A stretch of DNA of 8,425 nucleotides from Candidatus Hydrogenedentota bacterium (GTDB lineage Bacteria > Hydrogenedentota > Hydrogenedentia > Hydrogenedentales > CAITNO01): NCBI GenBank assembly GCA_029554925.1, contig JAKPUV010000563.1:1-8425 (forward strand), written 5' to 3'. Shown here one piece after another: positions 1-5,903 of this stretch. Position numbers and translations under genes: made by a program. The notes beneath the pieces are model-generated. The model worked only from the letters and a program-made list of their open reading frames with translations, was not told where the DNA came from and searched no databases. Each line of letters begins with the position of its first letter. Position 1 is the stretch's first letter.

Positions 1-1730
1 AAACCGAGGCCAGCGCGCGGACCATTCTCTCCGGGGCGGGCTTCAACAACGTGACCACCCAGACGGCCTACAGCGACACAGCCCCGGCGGGCACGGTGGT
101 TTCCCAGAGTCCGCTCGGCGGCTTCGAGGCGCCGCCCAGCACGACGGTGAACCTGATCATATCCCTCGGGCCGCAGCCCGTGGTGGTGGTGCCGCCCATT
201 GTCGGCCTGCCCCGGGCCAACGCCGAGGCGGCCCTGCTTGCGGCCGGACTGACCGTGGGCGTGTTCACCGAAGAGTACAGTGACACGGTGCCTGCGGGCA
301 TCGTCATCAGCCAGAATCCTGCGGCCGGCGTGGAGGTCCTGCTGGGCGCCGCGGTGGGCGCCGCGGTCTCCCTCGGGCCGCAGCCCGTGCCGGTGCCCGA
401 TGTGACGGGCCTTCCCCGGGCGGACGCCGAGGCCGCGCTTGCCGCGGCCGGGTTCACCGTCGGCACGGTGACCGAGGCCACGGATCCCGAGGTGGACGCG
501 GGCTCGGTGGTGAGCCAGAATCCCGAGGGCGGCGTGGAGGCGGTTCCCGGCACGCCGGTGGACCTGGTGGTCTCCCTGGGTCCGGCCCCGGTCGAGGTGC
601 CCGATGTGATCGGGCTTGCCCAGGCCACGGCCAGCACCCGGATCACGACGGCGGGCCTGGTGGTGGGCACGGTGACGGAGGAGTACAGCACCACGGTGCT
701 GGCGGGACGCGTCATCAGCCAGGCTCCCGAGGCGGGCGTGGAGGTGGCCCCCGGGTCGCAGGTGGACCTGGTGGTCTCCCGTGGTCCGGCGCCGGTGACG
801 GTGCCCGACCTGGTCGGCAGCACGCGCTCCGCGGCGGTTGGGCTGCTCACGGCGGTCCAGCTGGCCGAGGGCAGCGTCACGTATGAGTACTCCGACACCG
901 TGGCCCGGGACATCGTGCTCAGCCAGGCCACCCTGCCCGGCTCGGAGGTCCCCGCGGGCACGGCCATTGATTTCGTGGTTTCCCGCGGCGTCGCGCCCGG
1001 CGTGGTGCCGGACATCGTCGGCGAGCTGCGCTCCGATGCCGAGGCCGACATTGCGGCCGCCGGCCTCGTGATTGGCACGGTCAGCGAGCAGTACAGCCAG
1101 ACGGTCGGCAAGGACCGCGTGATCCGCCAGACCCCGGCGGCGGGCACCGAGCTGGCCAAGGGCTCCGCGGTGAACTTCGTGGTCTCCCTGGGCAAGGAGC
1201 AGGGGGAGACCTCCACGGTGCCCAACGTGGTGAACACGCCGGTGACCTCCGCCCGCGCGGCCATCACGGCCGCCGGGTTCGTGGTGGGCGTGGAGACCAC
1301 AAAATACGACGACACGGTGCCCGCGGGCTGGGTGATGGCCCAGAGCCCCGCCGGGGGCACGCAGAGCGCGGCGGGCGCACCGGTTGACCTGGTGGTGTCG
1401 CTGGGCACGTATCAGGGGCCGGACGCCGAGGAGGCCCGCGCGCTGCTGGCCGCCCTCTTTGACGAGGCCGACACGGACGGCGACGGCAAACTGAGCTGGG
1501 AGGAGGCCCTGGCGGCCGTGCCCTCGCTCTCCCGCGCCGTTTTCGACGAACTGGACACGAACACGGACGGCTATCTGGACCGCGAGGAGCTGGGCATCGG
1601 CGGGTGCGGTTCCTGCGGCTGCCAGAAGGGCGGCATGACGCCGGGCGGGCTGAAGCAGCGCCTCGGCGACCTGTTCCTGTCGGCGCTGGCCCTGTCGGTG
1701 CTGGCGGCCTTTGGCAGGTGCGGGCGGTGA
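1..1730 (+). CDS. PASTA-repeat surface protein with EF-hand pair and C-terminal anchor (5'-partial)
   Basis: The reading frame is open from base 3, and the residues before the GTG at 51 already belong to a PASTA repeat. That GTG is therefore internal and the true start lies left of the window. At least seven PASTA units of about 68 residues follow one another, each with a VPD/VPN-[VIL]-VG opening, an AGL/AGF-VVG core, S-Q-x-P and a closing V-x-[LF]-V-V-S-[LR]-G. After them come two canonical EF-hand loops, then a tail with three cysteines, a short hydrophobic helix and a basic end. PASTA domains are best known from penicillin-binding proteins and Ser/Thr kinases, where they bind peptidoglycan or act as spacers. 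Here no kinase or transpeptidase domain is visible, so I infer an exported, calcium-stabilised stalk or adhesin-like protein. The N-terminal part could still change that view. A strong terminator follows the TGA stop directly. Confidence 0.88.
   Translation, partial: TEASARTILSGAGFNNVTTQTAYSDTAPAGTVVSQSPLGGFEAPPSTTVNLIISLGPQPVVVVPPIVGLPRANAEAALLAAGLTVGVFTEEYSDTVPAGIVISQNPAAGVEVLLGAAVGAAVSLGPQPVPVPDVTGLPRADAEAALAAAGFTVGTVTEATDPEVDAGSVVSQNPEGGVEAVPGTPVDLVVSLGPAPVEVPDVIGLAQATASTRITTAGLVVGTVTEEYSTTVLAGRVISQAPEAGVEVAPGSQVDLVVSRGPAPVTVPDLVGSTRSAAVGLLTAVQLAEGSVTYEYSDTVARDIVLSQATLPGSEVPAGTAIDFVVSRGVAPGVVPDIVGELRSDAEADIAAAGLVIGTVSEQYSQTVGKDRVIRQTPAAGTELAKGSAVNFVVSLGKEQGETSTVPNVVNTPVTSARAAITAAGFVVGVETTKYDDTVPAGWVMAQSPAGGTQSAAGAPVDLVVSLGTYQGPDAEEARALLAALFDEADTDGDGKLSWEEALAAVPSLSRAVFDELDTNTDGYLDREELGIGGCGSCGCQKGGMTPGGLKQRLGDLFLSALALSVLAAFGRCGR
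3..1415 (+). repeat. Seven tandem PASTA-domain repeats (coding)
   Basis: Repeat units begin near 3 (cut by the window edge), 180, 387, 591, 795, 1002 and 1215, and the last ends near 1415. Unit lengths are 68, 69 or 71 residues, so spacing is very regular. Protein conservation is high, and parts are also conserved as DNA, for example the GTGGACCTGGTGGTCTCCC segment closing the units at about 559 and 761. This points to growth of the array by tandem duplication followed by divergence. Units 5 to 7 are more divergent than 2 to 4. The number of further units to the left is unknown. Confidence 0.9.
344..367 (+). repeat. Perfect 12-bp tandem duplication inside PASTA unit 2
   Basis: The 12-mer GGGCGCCGCGGT occurs twice in direct succession (344-355 and 356-367) and encodes GAAV-GAAV. 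In the sister repeats the same stretch reads G-[TS]-x-V-[DN]-[LF]-V-V. Unit length is kept, yet the usual aspartate and the hydrophobic strand pattern are replaced. It looks like local slippage or conversion in the GC-rich array. Confidence 0.7.
1470..1589 (+). other. Paired EF-hand calcium-binding loops (protein domain)
   Basis: The loops DTDGDGKLSWEE (1470-1505) and DTNTDGYLDREE (1554-1589) both match the 12-residue EF-hand consensus. Each has D/N at positions 1, 3 and 5, Gly at 6, a hydrophobic residue at 8 and Glu at 12. Loop starts are 28 residues apart, shorter than the roughly 36 of calmodulin-type pairs and nearer to dockerin-like or compact bacterial EF-hand modules. The position between the PASTA stalk and the C-terminal anchor suggests a calcium-stiffened hinge. 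Calcium binding is inferred from the motif. Confidence 0.85.
1605..1727 (+). other. Putative C-terminal sorting/anchor tail: Cys motif, hydrophobic helix, basic end
   Basis: After the EF-hands the protein reads GGCGSCGCQKGG, with cysteines at 1605, 1614 and 1620. An 11-residue polar stretch follows, then a helix-length hydrophobic segment (LFLSALALSVLAAF, about 1671-1712) and the end GRCGR. The order of short signature motif, hydrophobic stretch and basic cluster at the extreme C-terminus is that of known bacterial C-terminal sorting tags such as MYXO-CTERM, Synergist-CTERM and GlyGly-CTERM. The exact motif here matches none of these that I can place. A plain membrane anchor is the alternative. 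Confidence 0.6.
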
Positions 1731-1754
1731 TGTCCGGGTGTTGACGGGTGTTTT

Positions 1755-1799
1755 CCGGGCCGGGGACGGCGAAGCGGCCTCCCCGGCCCGGTCGTTTTT
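1755..1799 (+). terminator. Rho-independent terminator after the PASTA gene
   Basis: A perfect 12-bp inverted repeat (1755-1766 with 1780-1791, all G/C except one A-T pair) encloses a 13-nt loop. It is followed after three bases by a run of five T (1795-1799). It begins 25 nt after the TGA of the PASTA gene. The T-run is only on the plus-strand side of the stem, so it serves rightward transcription. Confidence 0.88.
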
Positions 1800-1815
1800 C
1801 CGGCGGCGGTGAAAC

Positions 1816-1829
1816 CCGCCCCGGGGCGG
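1816..1829. promoter_or_regulatory. 14-bp perfect palindrome in the leader of the Gfo/Idh/MocA gene
   Basis: CCGCCCCGGGGCGG is fully self-complementary and lies between the upstream terminator and the next gene, about 90 nt before its start. It could be an operator half-site pair. In DNA this rich in G and C such palindromes also arise by chance, and no promoter boxes are recognisable next to it. Confidence 0.25.
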
Positions 1830-1841
1830 CGGCGTCTAACC

Positions 1842-1885
1842 GTGCGGGGGCGGTGTGTTCCCGCAGGCGGTCCGCGCCCCCGCAC
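1842..1885 (+). promoter_or_regulatory. 11-bp inverted repeat in the 5' leader
   Basis: GTGCGGGGGCG (1842-1852) is perfectly complementary to CGCCCCCGCAC (1875-1885), with a 22-nt loop. The hairpin would end 32 nt before the ATG of the dehydrogenase gene. No T-run follows, so it is not a classical terminator. It may be a leader RNA structure or an extended operator. It matches no riboswitch class that I recognise. Confidence 0.4.
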
Positions 1886-1900
1886 AGGCAACCAACCCTT

Positions 1901-1904
1901 GGAG
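1901..1904 (+). promoter_or_regulatory. Shine-Dalgarno-like GGAG for the Gfo/Idh/MocA gene
   Basis: GGAG lies 13 nt before the ATG at 1918, longer than the usual 5 to 10 nt. It still favours this ATG over the GTG at 1855, which lies inside the leader inverted repeat and would place 21 atypical residues before the Tat signal. Confidence 0.5.
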
Positions 1905-1917
1905 ATGTTTTGAACCC

Positions 1918-3285
1918 ATGAGCAAGCACGATCTCACCCGCAGGGCCTTCCTCGCCTCCGCCACCACCACGGCCGTCGTGGCCGGCGTCGCCCGGGCCAA
2001 CACCGCCCAGGTGGTCCCCCGCAAGCTTTCGCCGAACGACAAGATCAACGTCGCGGCCATCGGCGCGGGCGGCAAGGGGGGCGACGACATCATGTCGCTC
2101 CACCGGATCAAGCAGAACGTCAACGTGGTGGCCCTGTGCGACGTGGACTGGAGCCAGACGGAGGAGACGTTCTACCGGATCGCCGGGGCGAAGCAGTACA
2201 AGGACTACCGCAAGATGCTGGAGGAGATGGGCGGCCAGATTGACGCCTGCACCGTCAGCACGCCCGACCACACCCACGCCCCGGCGGCGTACATGGCGAT
2301 GAACCTGGGCAAGCACGTCTACGTCCAGAAGCCCCTCACGCACACCATCGCAGAGGCGCGCCTCCTCCGTGAGACGGCGAAGAAGACCGGCGTGATCACG
2401 CAGATGGGCAACCAGGGCCACTGCGGCAACGGCGTGCGCGACCTGTGCGAGATGCTGTGGGCGGGCGCCATCGGCGACGTCACGGAGGCCCACATCTGGA
2501 CCAACCGCCCCGTGTGGCCTCAGGGCATCTCGGAGCCCCTGGCCGAGGAGGCCGTGCCCGAAACGATGGACTGGGACCTCTGGATTGGCACCGCGCCCAT
2601 GCGGCCCTACAACAAGGGCTACGCCCCCTTCAAGTGGCGCGGCTGGTGGGACTTTGGCTGCGGCGCCATCGGCGACATGGCCTGCCACATCATGGACCCG
2701 GCCTTCTGGTCCCTGAAACTCGGCGACGCGGCGACCTTCACGGCCCAGACGGTCAGCCAGGAGGGCATGTCCGCCCAGACGGCGCCCCTGAAGTCCGTCA
2801 TCAAGTTCACCTTCCCCGCCCGCGCGGACATGCAGCCGGTGACGGTGTACTGGCACGACGGCGGCGACAAGCCCCCGCGGCCCGAAGGGGTGCCCGCGGA
2901 CGAGAAGCTGGGCGACGGCGACAACGGCTCGCTGTTCATCGGCACGAAGGGCTTCATCACGGCGGGCGAGTATGGCGGCGACGCGCGCCTGCTGCCCGCG
3001 GCGGTCATGAAGGATTACACGAAGCCGCCCAAGACCATCGAGCGCATCAAGGGGCAGAGCCCCTACAAGAACTGGGTGGACGGCATCCTGACCGGCAAGC
3101 CCTGCGCGAGCAATTTCGACTACGCCGGCCCCCTCACCGAGGTGGCGAACTTCGGCAACATCGCCCTGCACGCCAACGGCGAGGCCGTCACCTACGATGT
3201 CGCCTCCATGAAGATCACCAGCAATCCGGCCCTGAACACCCTCCTGACCAAGGAGTACCGCAAGGGCTGGGAGCTTCCCTGCTGA
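1918..3285 (+). CDS. Tat-exported Gfo/Idh/MocA-family oxidoreductase
   Basis: A 455-residue NAD(P)-dependent sugar/polyol-type dehydrogenase. The start at 1918 puts a twin-arginine signal at the N-terminus (TRRAFLAS, residues 7-14, then a hydrophobic stretch to an ARA-N cleavage-like site near residue 27). The mature part opens with a Rossmann fold: KINVAAIGAGGKG at 42-54, then an acidic residue after strand two (ALCDVDW, 72-78). STPDHTH follows at 114-120. The family's EKP signature appears as QKP (137-139), followed by QMGNQGH (162-168) and DFGCGAIGDMACHIMD, whose His257 lies where this group has a conserved histidine. Such Tat-signal members form large paralogous sets in Planctomycetota-like bacteria, mostly with unknown substrates. 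It stands as a single gene between two strong terminators. The substrate cannot be read from the sequence. Confidence 0.92.
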   Translation: MSKHDLTRRAFLASATTTAVVAGVARANTAQVVPRKLSPNDKINVAAIGAGGKGGDDIMSLHRIKQNVNVVALCDVDWSQTEETFYRIAGAKQYKDYRKMLEEMGGQIDACTVSTPDHTHAPAAYMAMNLGKHVYVQKPLTHTIAEARLLRETAKKTGVITQMGNQGHCGNGVRDLCEMLWAGAIGDVTEAHIWTNRPVWPQGISEPLAEEAVPETMDWDLWIGTAPMRPYNKGYAPFKWRGWWDFGCGAIGDMACHIMDPAFWSLKLGDAATFTAQTVSQEGMSAQTAPLKSVIKFTFPARADMQPVTVYWHDGGDKPPRPEGVPADEKLGDGDNGSLFIGTKGFITAGEYGGDARLLPAAVMKDYTKPPKTIERIKGQSPYKNWVDGILTGKPCASNFDYAGPLTEVANFGNIALHANGEAVTYDVASMKITSNPALNTLLTKEYRKGWELPC

Positions 3286-3300
3286 CCCCCGCATGACCCG

Positions 3301-3341
3301 GCCGCCGGCGCGGGAAATGCCGCGCCGGCGGCGTTTGTTTT
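3301..3341 (+). terminator. Rho-independent terminator after the Gfo/Idh/MocA gene
   Basis: A perfect 13-bp, all-G/C inverted repeat (3301-3313 with 3320-3332) with loop GAAATG is followed by GTTTGTTTT (3333-3341). It begins 16 nt after the stop codon. It separates the dehydrogenase from the downstream operon, which therefore probably has its own promoter or depends on readthrough. Confidence 0.92.
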
Positions 3342-3372
3342 GAAGGAACGGGCGCGCCGCCGCGCCCCGCTC

Positions 3373-3379
3373 GGAAAGG
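3373..3379 (+). promoter_or_regulatory. Ribosome binding site GGAAAGG that decides the start at 3385
   Basis: GGAAAGG ends 5 nt before the ATG at 3385. The longer reading frame beginning with TTG at 3340 would start inside the terminator's T-run and add 15 Arg-rich residues foreign to this family, so the ATG is preferred. A 7-bp hairpin (3350-3356 with 3361-3367) lies just before this site. Confidence 0.7.
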
Positions 3380-3384
3380 CTCCC

Positions 3385-4443
3385 ATGAAGATCAAGGCTG
3401 CGCAGTGGGCCGCGCCGGGGCAGATCCGGCTCATCGAGACCGAGAAACCCGTCCCCGGCCCCGGCGAGGTGCTGGTGCGCGTGGAGTCTGTCGGTGTCTG
3501 CGGCTCCGACATCCACTACTTCCTCCACGGCCGCATCGGGGAAAACCGGCTCAAGGGGCCGACCATTCTCGGCCACGAGTACGCGGGCATCGTTGAGGCG
3601 GCGGGGGAGGGGGCCGACCCGTCGCTCGTCGGCCGCCGCGTCGCCGTTGAGCCCGGCATTCCCTGCGGGGCCTGTGAATGGTGCCGTTCGGGCCGCTACA
3701 ACGTGTGCGAGGGCATGGTGTTTCCCGGCGGCCCCGGCGTGGACGGCGCCCTGCGCGAGTACATGGTCGCCCCCGCCGGGCGCTGCTTCCCCGTTCCCGC
3801 CGGCATGACCGCCGCCGTGGCCGCCATGATTGAGCCGGCCGCCGTCGCCGTGCACACCGTAGAGCTGGCCCGCCTGCGCCCCGGCGACACGGTCTTTGTG
3901 GCGGGCCTCGGCCCGATCGGCCTGCTCACGGCCCAGGTGGCGAGGCTTTGCGGCGCCGCCGCCGTGTACGGCGCCGACCTCTACCCCGAGCGTGTGGCGG
4001 CGGCCCGGGCGCACGGGGTGGATGAGGCGTTTCAGGCCGCGCCCGGGGGAATGGCCGCGGGCGCGCGCGCCACGGTGGACTGGCTGTTCTCCCGCACGGG
4101 CGGCCGGGGCGCCGACGTCACCTTCGACTGCACGAACAGCTCCGACGGCATCCTGGTGGCGATGCACTGCGCGCGCCCGGCGGGCCGCGCGGTGCTCACG
4201 GGCATCAGCGGCGCGGAGGAGGACCCCGTGCCGGTCAGCGTGGCGCGGCGCAGGGGATTGGGCGTACAATGGTGCCGCCGCTTTTTGAACAACTACCCCG
4301 CCACGCTGGCGCTGGCCGCCACGGGCAGGCTGGACGTCGGCTCGCTGGTGACGCACTCCTTTCCCCTGGAGCGCACCCAGGAGGCCTTCCAGCTGGTGGC
4401 GGACTATGCGGACGGCGTGCTGAAGGCGTCCGTGGACTTCTAA
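3385..4443 (+). CDS. Zinc-dependent medium-chain alcohol/polyol dehydrogenase
   Basis: A 352-residue cytosolic MDR-family enzyme, close in layout to sorbitol/xylitol dehydrogenase and L-idonate or L-threonine dehydrogenases, which oxidise a secondary alcohol with NAD(P)+. The GroES-like half carries the catalytic zinc set: Cys39 in VGVCGSDIHY, His64 and Glu65 in GHEYAG, and Glu150 in MIEPAAVAVH. All four structural-zinc cysteines are present (94, 97, 100, 108). The Rossmann half has GLGPIG at 174-179 and Asp198 at the end of strand two, which favours NAD+ over NADP+. Length is normal and no key residue is missing. It is first in a likely operon, with the ceramidase-like gene 36 nt downstream. 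A small 6-bp hairpin without a T-run (4450-4464) lies in that gap and is unlikely to terminate. Polyol specificity is an inference. Confidence 0.93.
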   Translation: MKIKAAQWAAPGQIRLIETEKPVPGPGEVLVRVESVGVCGSDIHYFLHGRIGENRLKGPTILGHEYAGIVEAAGEGADPSLVGRRVAVEPGIPCGACEWCRSGRYNVCEGMVFPGGPGVDGALREYMVAPAGRCFPVPAGMTAAVAAMIEPAAVAVHTVELARLRPGDTVFVAGLGPIGLLTAQVARLCGAAAVYGADLYPERVAAARAHGVDEAFQAAPGGMAAGARATVDWLFSRTGGRGADVTFDCTNSSDGILVAMHCARPAGRAVLTGISGAEEDPVPVSVARRRGLGVQWCRRFLNNYPATLALAATGRLDVGSLVTHSFPLERTQEAFQLVADYADGVLKASVDF

Positions 4444-4466
4444 CTGAAAGCCCCGCGACGGGGCGT

Positions 4467-4470
4467 GGAG
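4467..4470 (+). promoter_or_regulatory. Shine-Dalgarno GGAG for the ceramidase-like gene
   Basis: GGAG sits 9 nt before the ATG at 4480. It overlaps the alternative GTG at 4465, which lacks its own ribosome site, so the ATG is the better start. The protein then begins MKWLKR followed directly by the hydrophobic anchor. Confidence 0.6.
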
Positions 4471-4479
4471 ACGCGCAAG

Positions 4480-5901
4480 ATGAAATGGCTCAAGAGAATC
4501 GGTGTCGCGCTGGCCGTGGTGGTCCTGCTCTTCCTCGTGGTGGTCGGGCCCTGGCCCGTGTACAAGGACTCCAAGTTCGCCCAGGCCTCCTACTACAAGG
4601 AGGCCCTCGCGAGCATTGACAAGAATGCGGCGCTGTCGGACATCACGGAGACGCCGGGCACCCTGCGCGCCGGGTGGGGCGTTCGCGACATGACCCCCCC
4701 CATCGGCACGCCCATGGGCGGCTACGGCGCGCGGCCGGACGGCAAGCGGTCCAAGGGTGTCCGCGACCGCCTGCACGCCAAGGCCATTGTCCTTGCCGAC
4801 GGCAAGGACACGGTGGCGATCATCGGCTCCGACATGCTCATCACCACGCCGAACATCGCCGAGCTCACCTGGAAGAAGGTGAAGCTTGCGGGTCTCCCGC
4901 TCACGGAGAACAACATCCTCTTCACGGCCAGCCACACCCACTGCGGCCCCGGCGGTTTCGGCCCCGGGCTGGCGGCGAAGGTGTCGGCGGGCACCTACGA
5001 CCCGAAGGTGCCCGAGCTGATCTCCACGGCCTACGCCGAGGCGATCAAGGAGGCCTACGAGTCCATGAAGCCCGCCAAGATCGCCTGGGGCGGCGTGGAC
5101 GCCCCGGAGCTTATCCGAAACCGCACCCGCGACGCGGCGGTGGACTCGATGATCAACTACCTCGTGGTGGACAAGGAATCCGGCGAGCGGTGCTATGTCA
5201 TGCGCTTTTCGGCGCACCCGACCAACTACGGGTCGGACATGATGGACTTCACCGCCGAGTACCCCGGCGAGTTCATGAAGTCGGTGCAGGAGCAGACCGG
5301 CGCGACCGCCATGTACCTCGGCGGATCCCTCGGCTCCTCCAGCCCCCGCGCCCCCGAGGGCCCCTCGCCCAACGAGCGCATCATCCTTCTGGGGCAGGCG
5401 CTCGCCAAGAAGCTGCTGGAGAACACGCAGGCGCTTGAGTTCCACGACAAGGTGGACGTCGCCAGTCTGGGCACGCCCGTCGGCATGCCGGGCATGCAGA
5501 TTCGCCCCCTGTCGCCCAAGTGGCGGATTTCCCCCGTCTTTGCGCGTTTCTTCGGCGTGCCCACCGAGGGCTGGATCCAGGGCGTCCGCATCGGCGACGT
5601 GGTGTTTGTGGGCTATCCCTACGACTTCAGCGGCGAGGTGGGGAAGGCGTGGCGCGAGGAGTACGAGGCCAAGGGGATCCACCTGTGGCCCACCAGTTTC
5701 TGCGTAACCTACTGCGGCTACCTCTCCCCCGACCGCCACTACAACACCGTGGAGAAGAACGGCCAGCTTGACTACGAAACCGGCCTCATGAGCTGGTTCG
5801 GCCCGAACGCCGAGGCCTACTTCAAGGCCCTCACGGACAGGGTGGTGGCAGGGGTCACCGGCGGCGGCGCGGCCCGTGTGGCGGCGGCCCCCGCGAACTG
5901 A
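4480..5901 (+). CDS. Membrane-anchored neutral/alkaline ceramidase-like hydrolase
   Basis: A 473-residue protein. MKWLKR followed by a hydrophobic stretch (residues 7-23) forms an uncleaved anchor or signal, placing the catalytic part outside the cytoplasmic membrane. The domain opens with RAGWGVRDMTPPIGTPMGGYG (63-83), typical of the neutral/alkaline non-lysosomal ceramidase N-terminal domain. Candidate zinc ligands, by analogy with Pseudomonas ceramidase, are His152/His154 in SHTHCGPGG, His246 in FSAHPTNYG, Glu386 in DFSGE and Tyr414 in YCGYLSP. A serine-rich loop GGSLGSSSP (281-289) lies where the nucleophile serine would be expected. True ceramidases have about 650 residues with a C-terminal immunoglobulin-like domain, which is absent here. 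The family is common in environmental bacteria that may lack sphingolipids, so the substrate may be another N-acyl or amide compound. It lies 36 nt after the dehydrogenase gene and 2 nt before the next. Confidence 0.85.
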   Translation: MKWLKRIGVALAVVVLLFLVVVGPWPVYKDSKFAQASYYKEALASIDKNAALSDITETPGTLRAGWGVRDMTPPIGTPMGGYGARPDGKRSKGVRDRLHAKAIVLADGKDTVAIIGSDMLITTPNIAELTWKKVKLAGLPLTENNILFTASHTHCGPGGFGPGLAAKVSAGTYDPKVPELISTAYAEAIKEAYESMKPAKIAWGGVDAPELIRNRTRDAAVDSMINYLVVDKESGERCYVMRFSAHPTNYGSDMMDFTAEYPGEFMKSVQEQTGATAMYLGGSLGSSSPRAPEGPSPNERIILLGQALAKKLLENTQALEFHDKVDVASLGTPVGMPGMQIRPLSPKWRISPVFARFFGVPTEGWIQGVRIGDVVFVGYPYDFSGEVGKAWREEYEAKGIHLWPTSFCVTYCGYLSPDRHYNTVEKNGQLDYETGLMSWFGPNAEAYFKALTDRVVAGVTGGGAARVAAAPAN

Positions 5902-5903
5902 GC

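Noticed and set aside
68..1408. Minus-strand open frame of 446 codons opposite the PASTA array
   Set aside because: Its repetitive Ser/Thr/Pro-rich translation is the mirror of the PASTA repeats, and it has no ribosome site or recognisable domain.
3..1415. Regular repeats as a CRISPR array
   Set aside because: The period is about 204-213 bp, the units are divergent at DNA level and they keep one reading frame. They are protein repeats.
1470..1589. Type I dockerin reading of the two calcium loops
   Set aside because: The spacing of 28 residues and the helix sequences lack the dockerin pattern, and no cohesin or cellulosomal gene is present. An EF-hand pair is the safer name.
1741..1840. Possible promoter: TTGACG at 1741 or TCTAAC at 1835
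   Set aside because: TTGACG has no -10-like box 16-18 nt downstream and leads into the terminator stem. TCTAAC matches only four of six -10 bases and has no -35 partner.
3350..3367. Hairpin just after the terminator as a riboswitch or attenuator
   Set aside because: It has only a 7-bp G/C stem with a 4-nt loop. There is no conserved aptamer element, and such stems are common by chance at this base composition.
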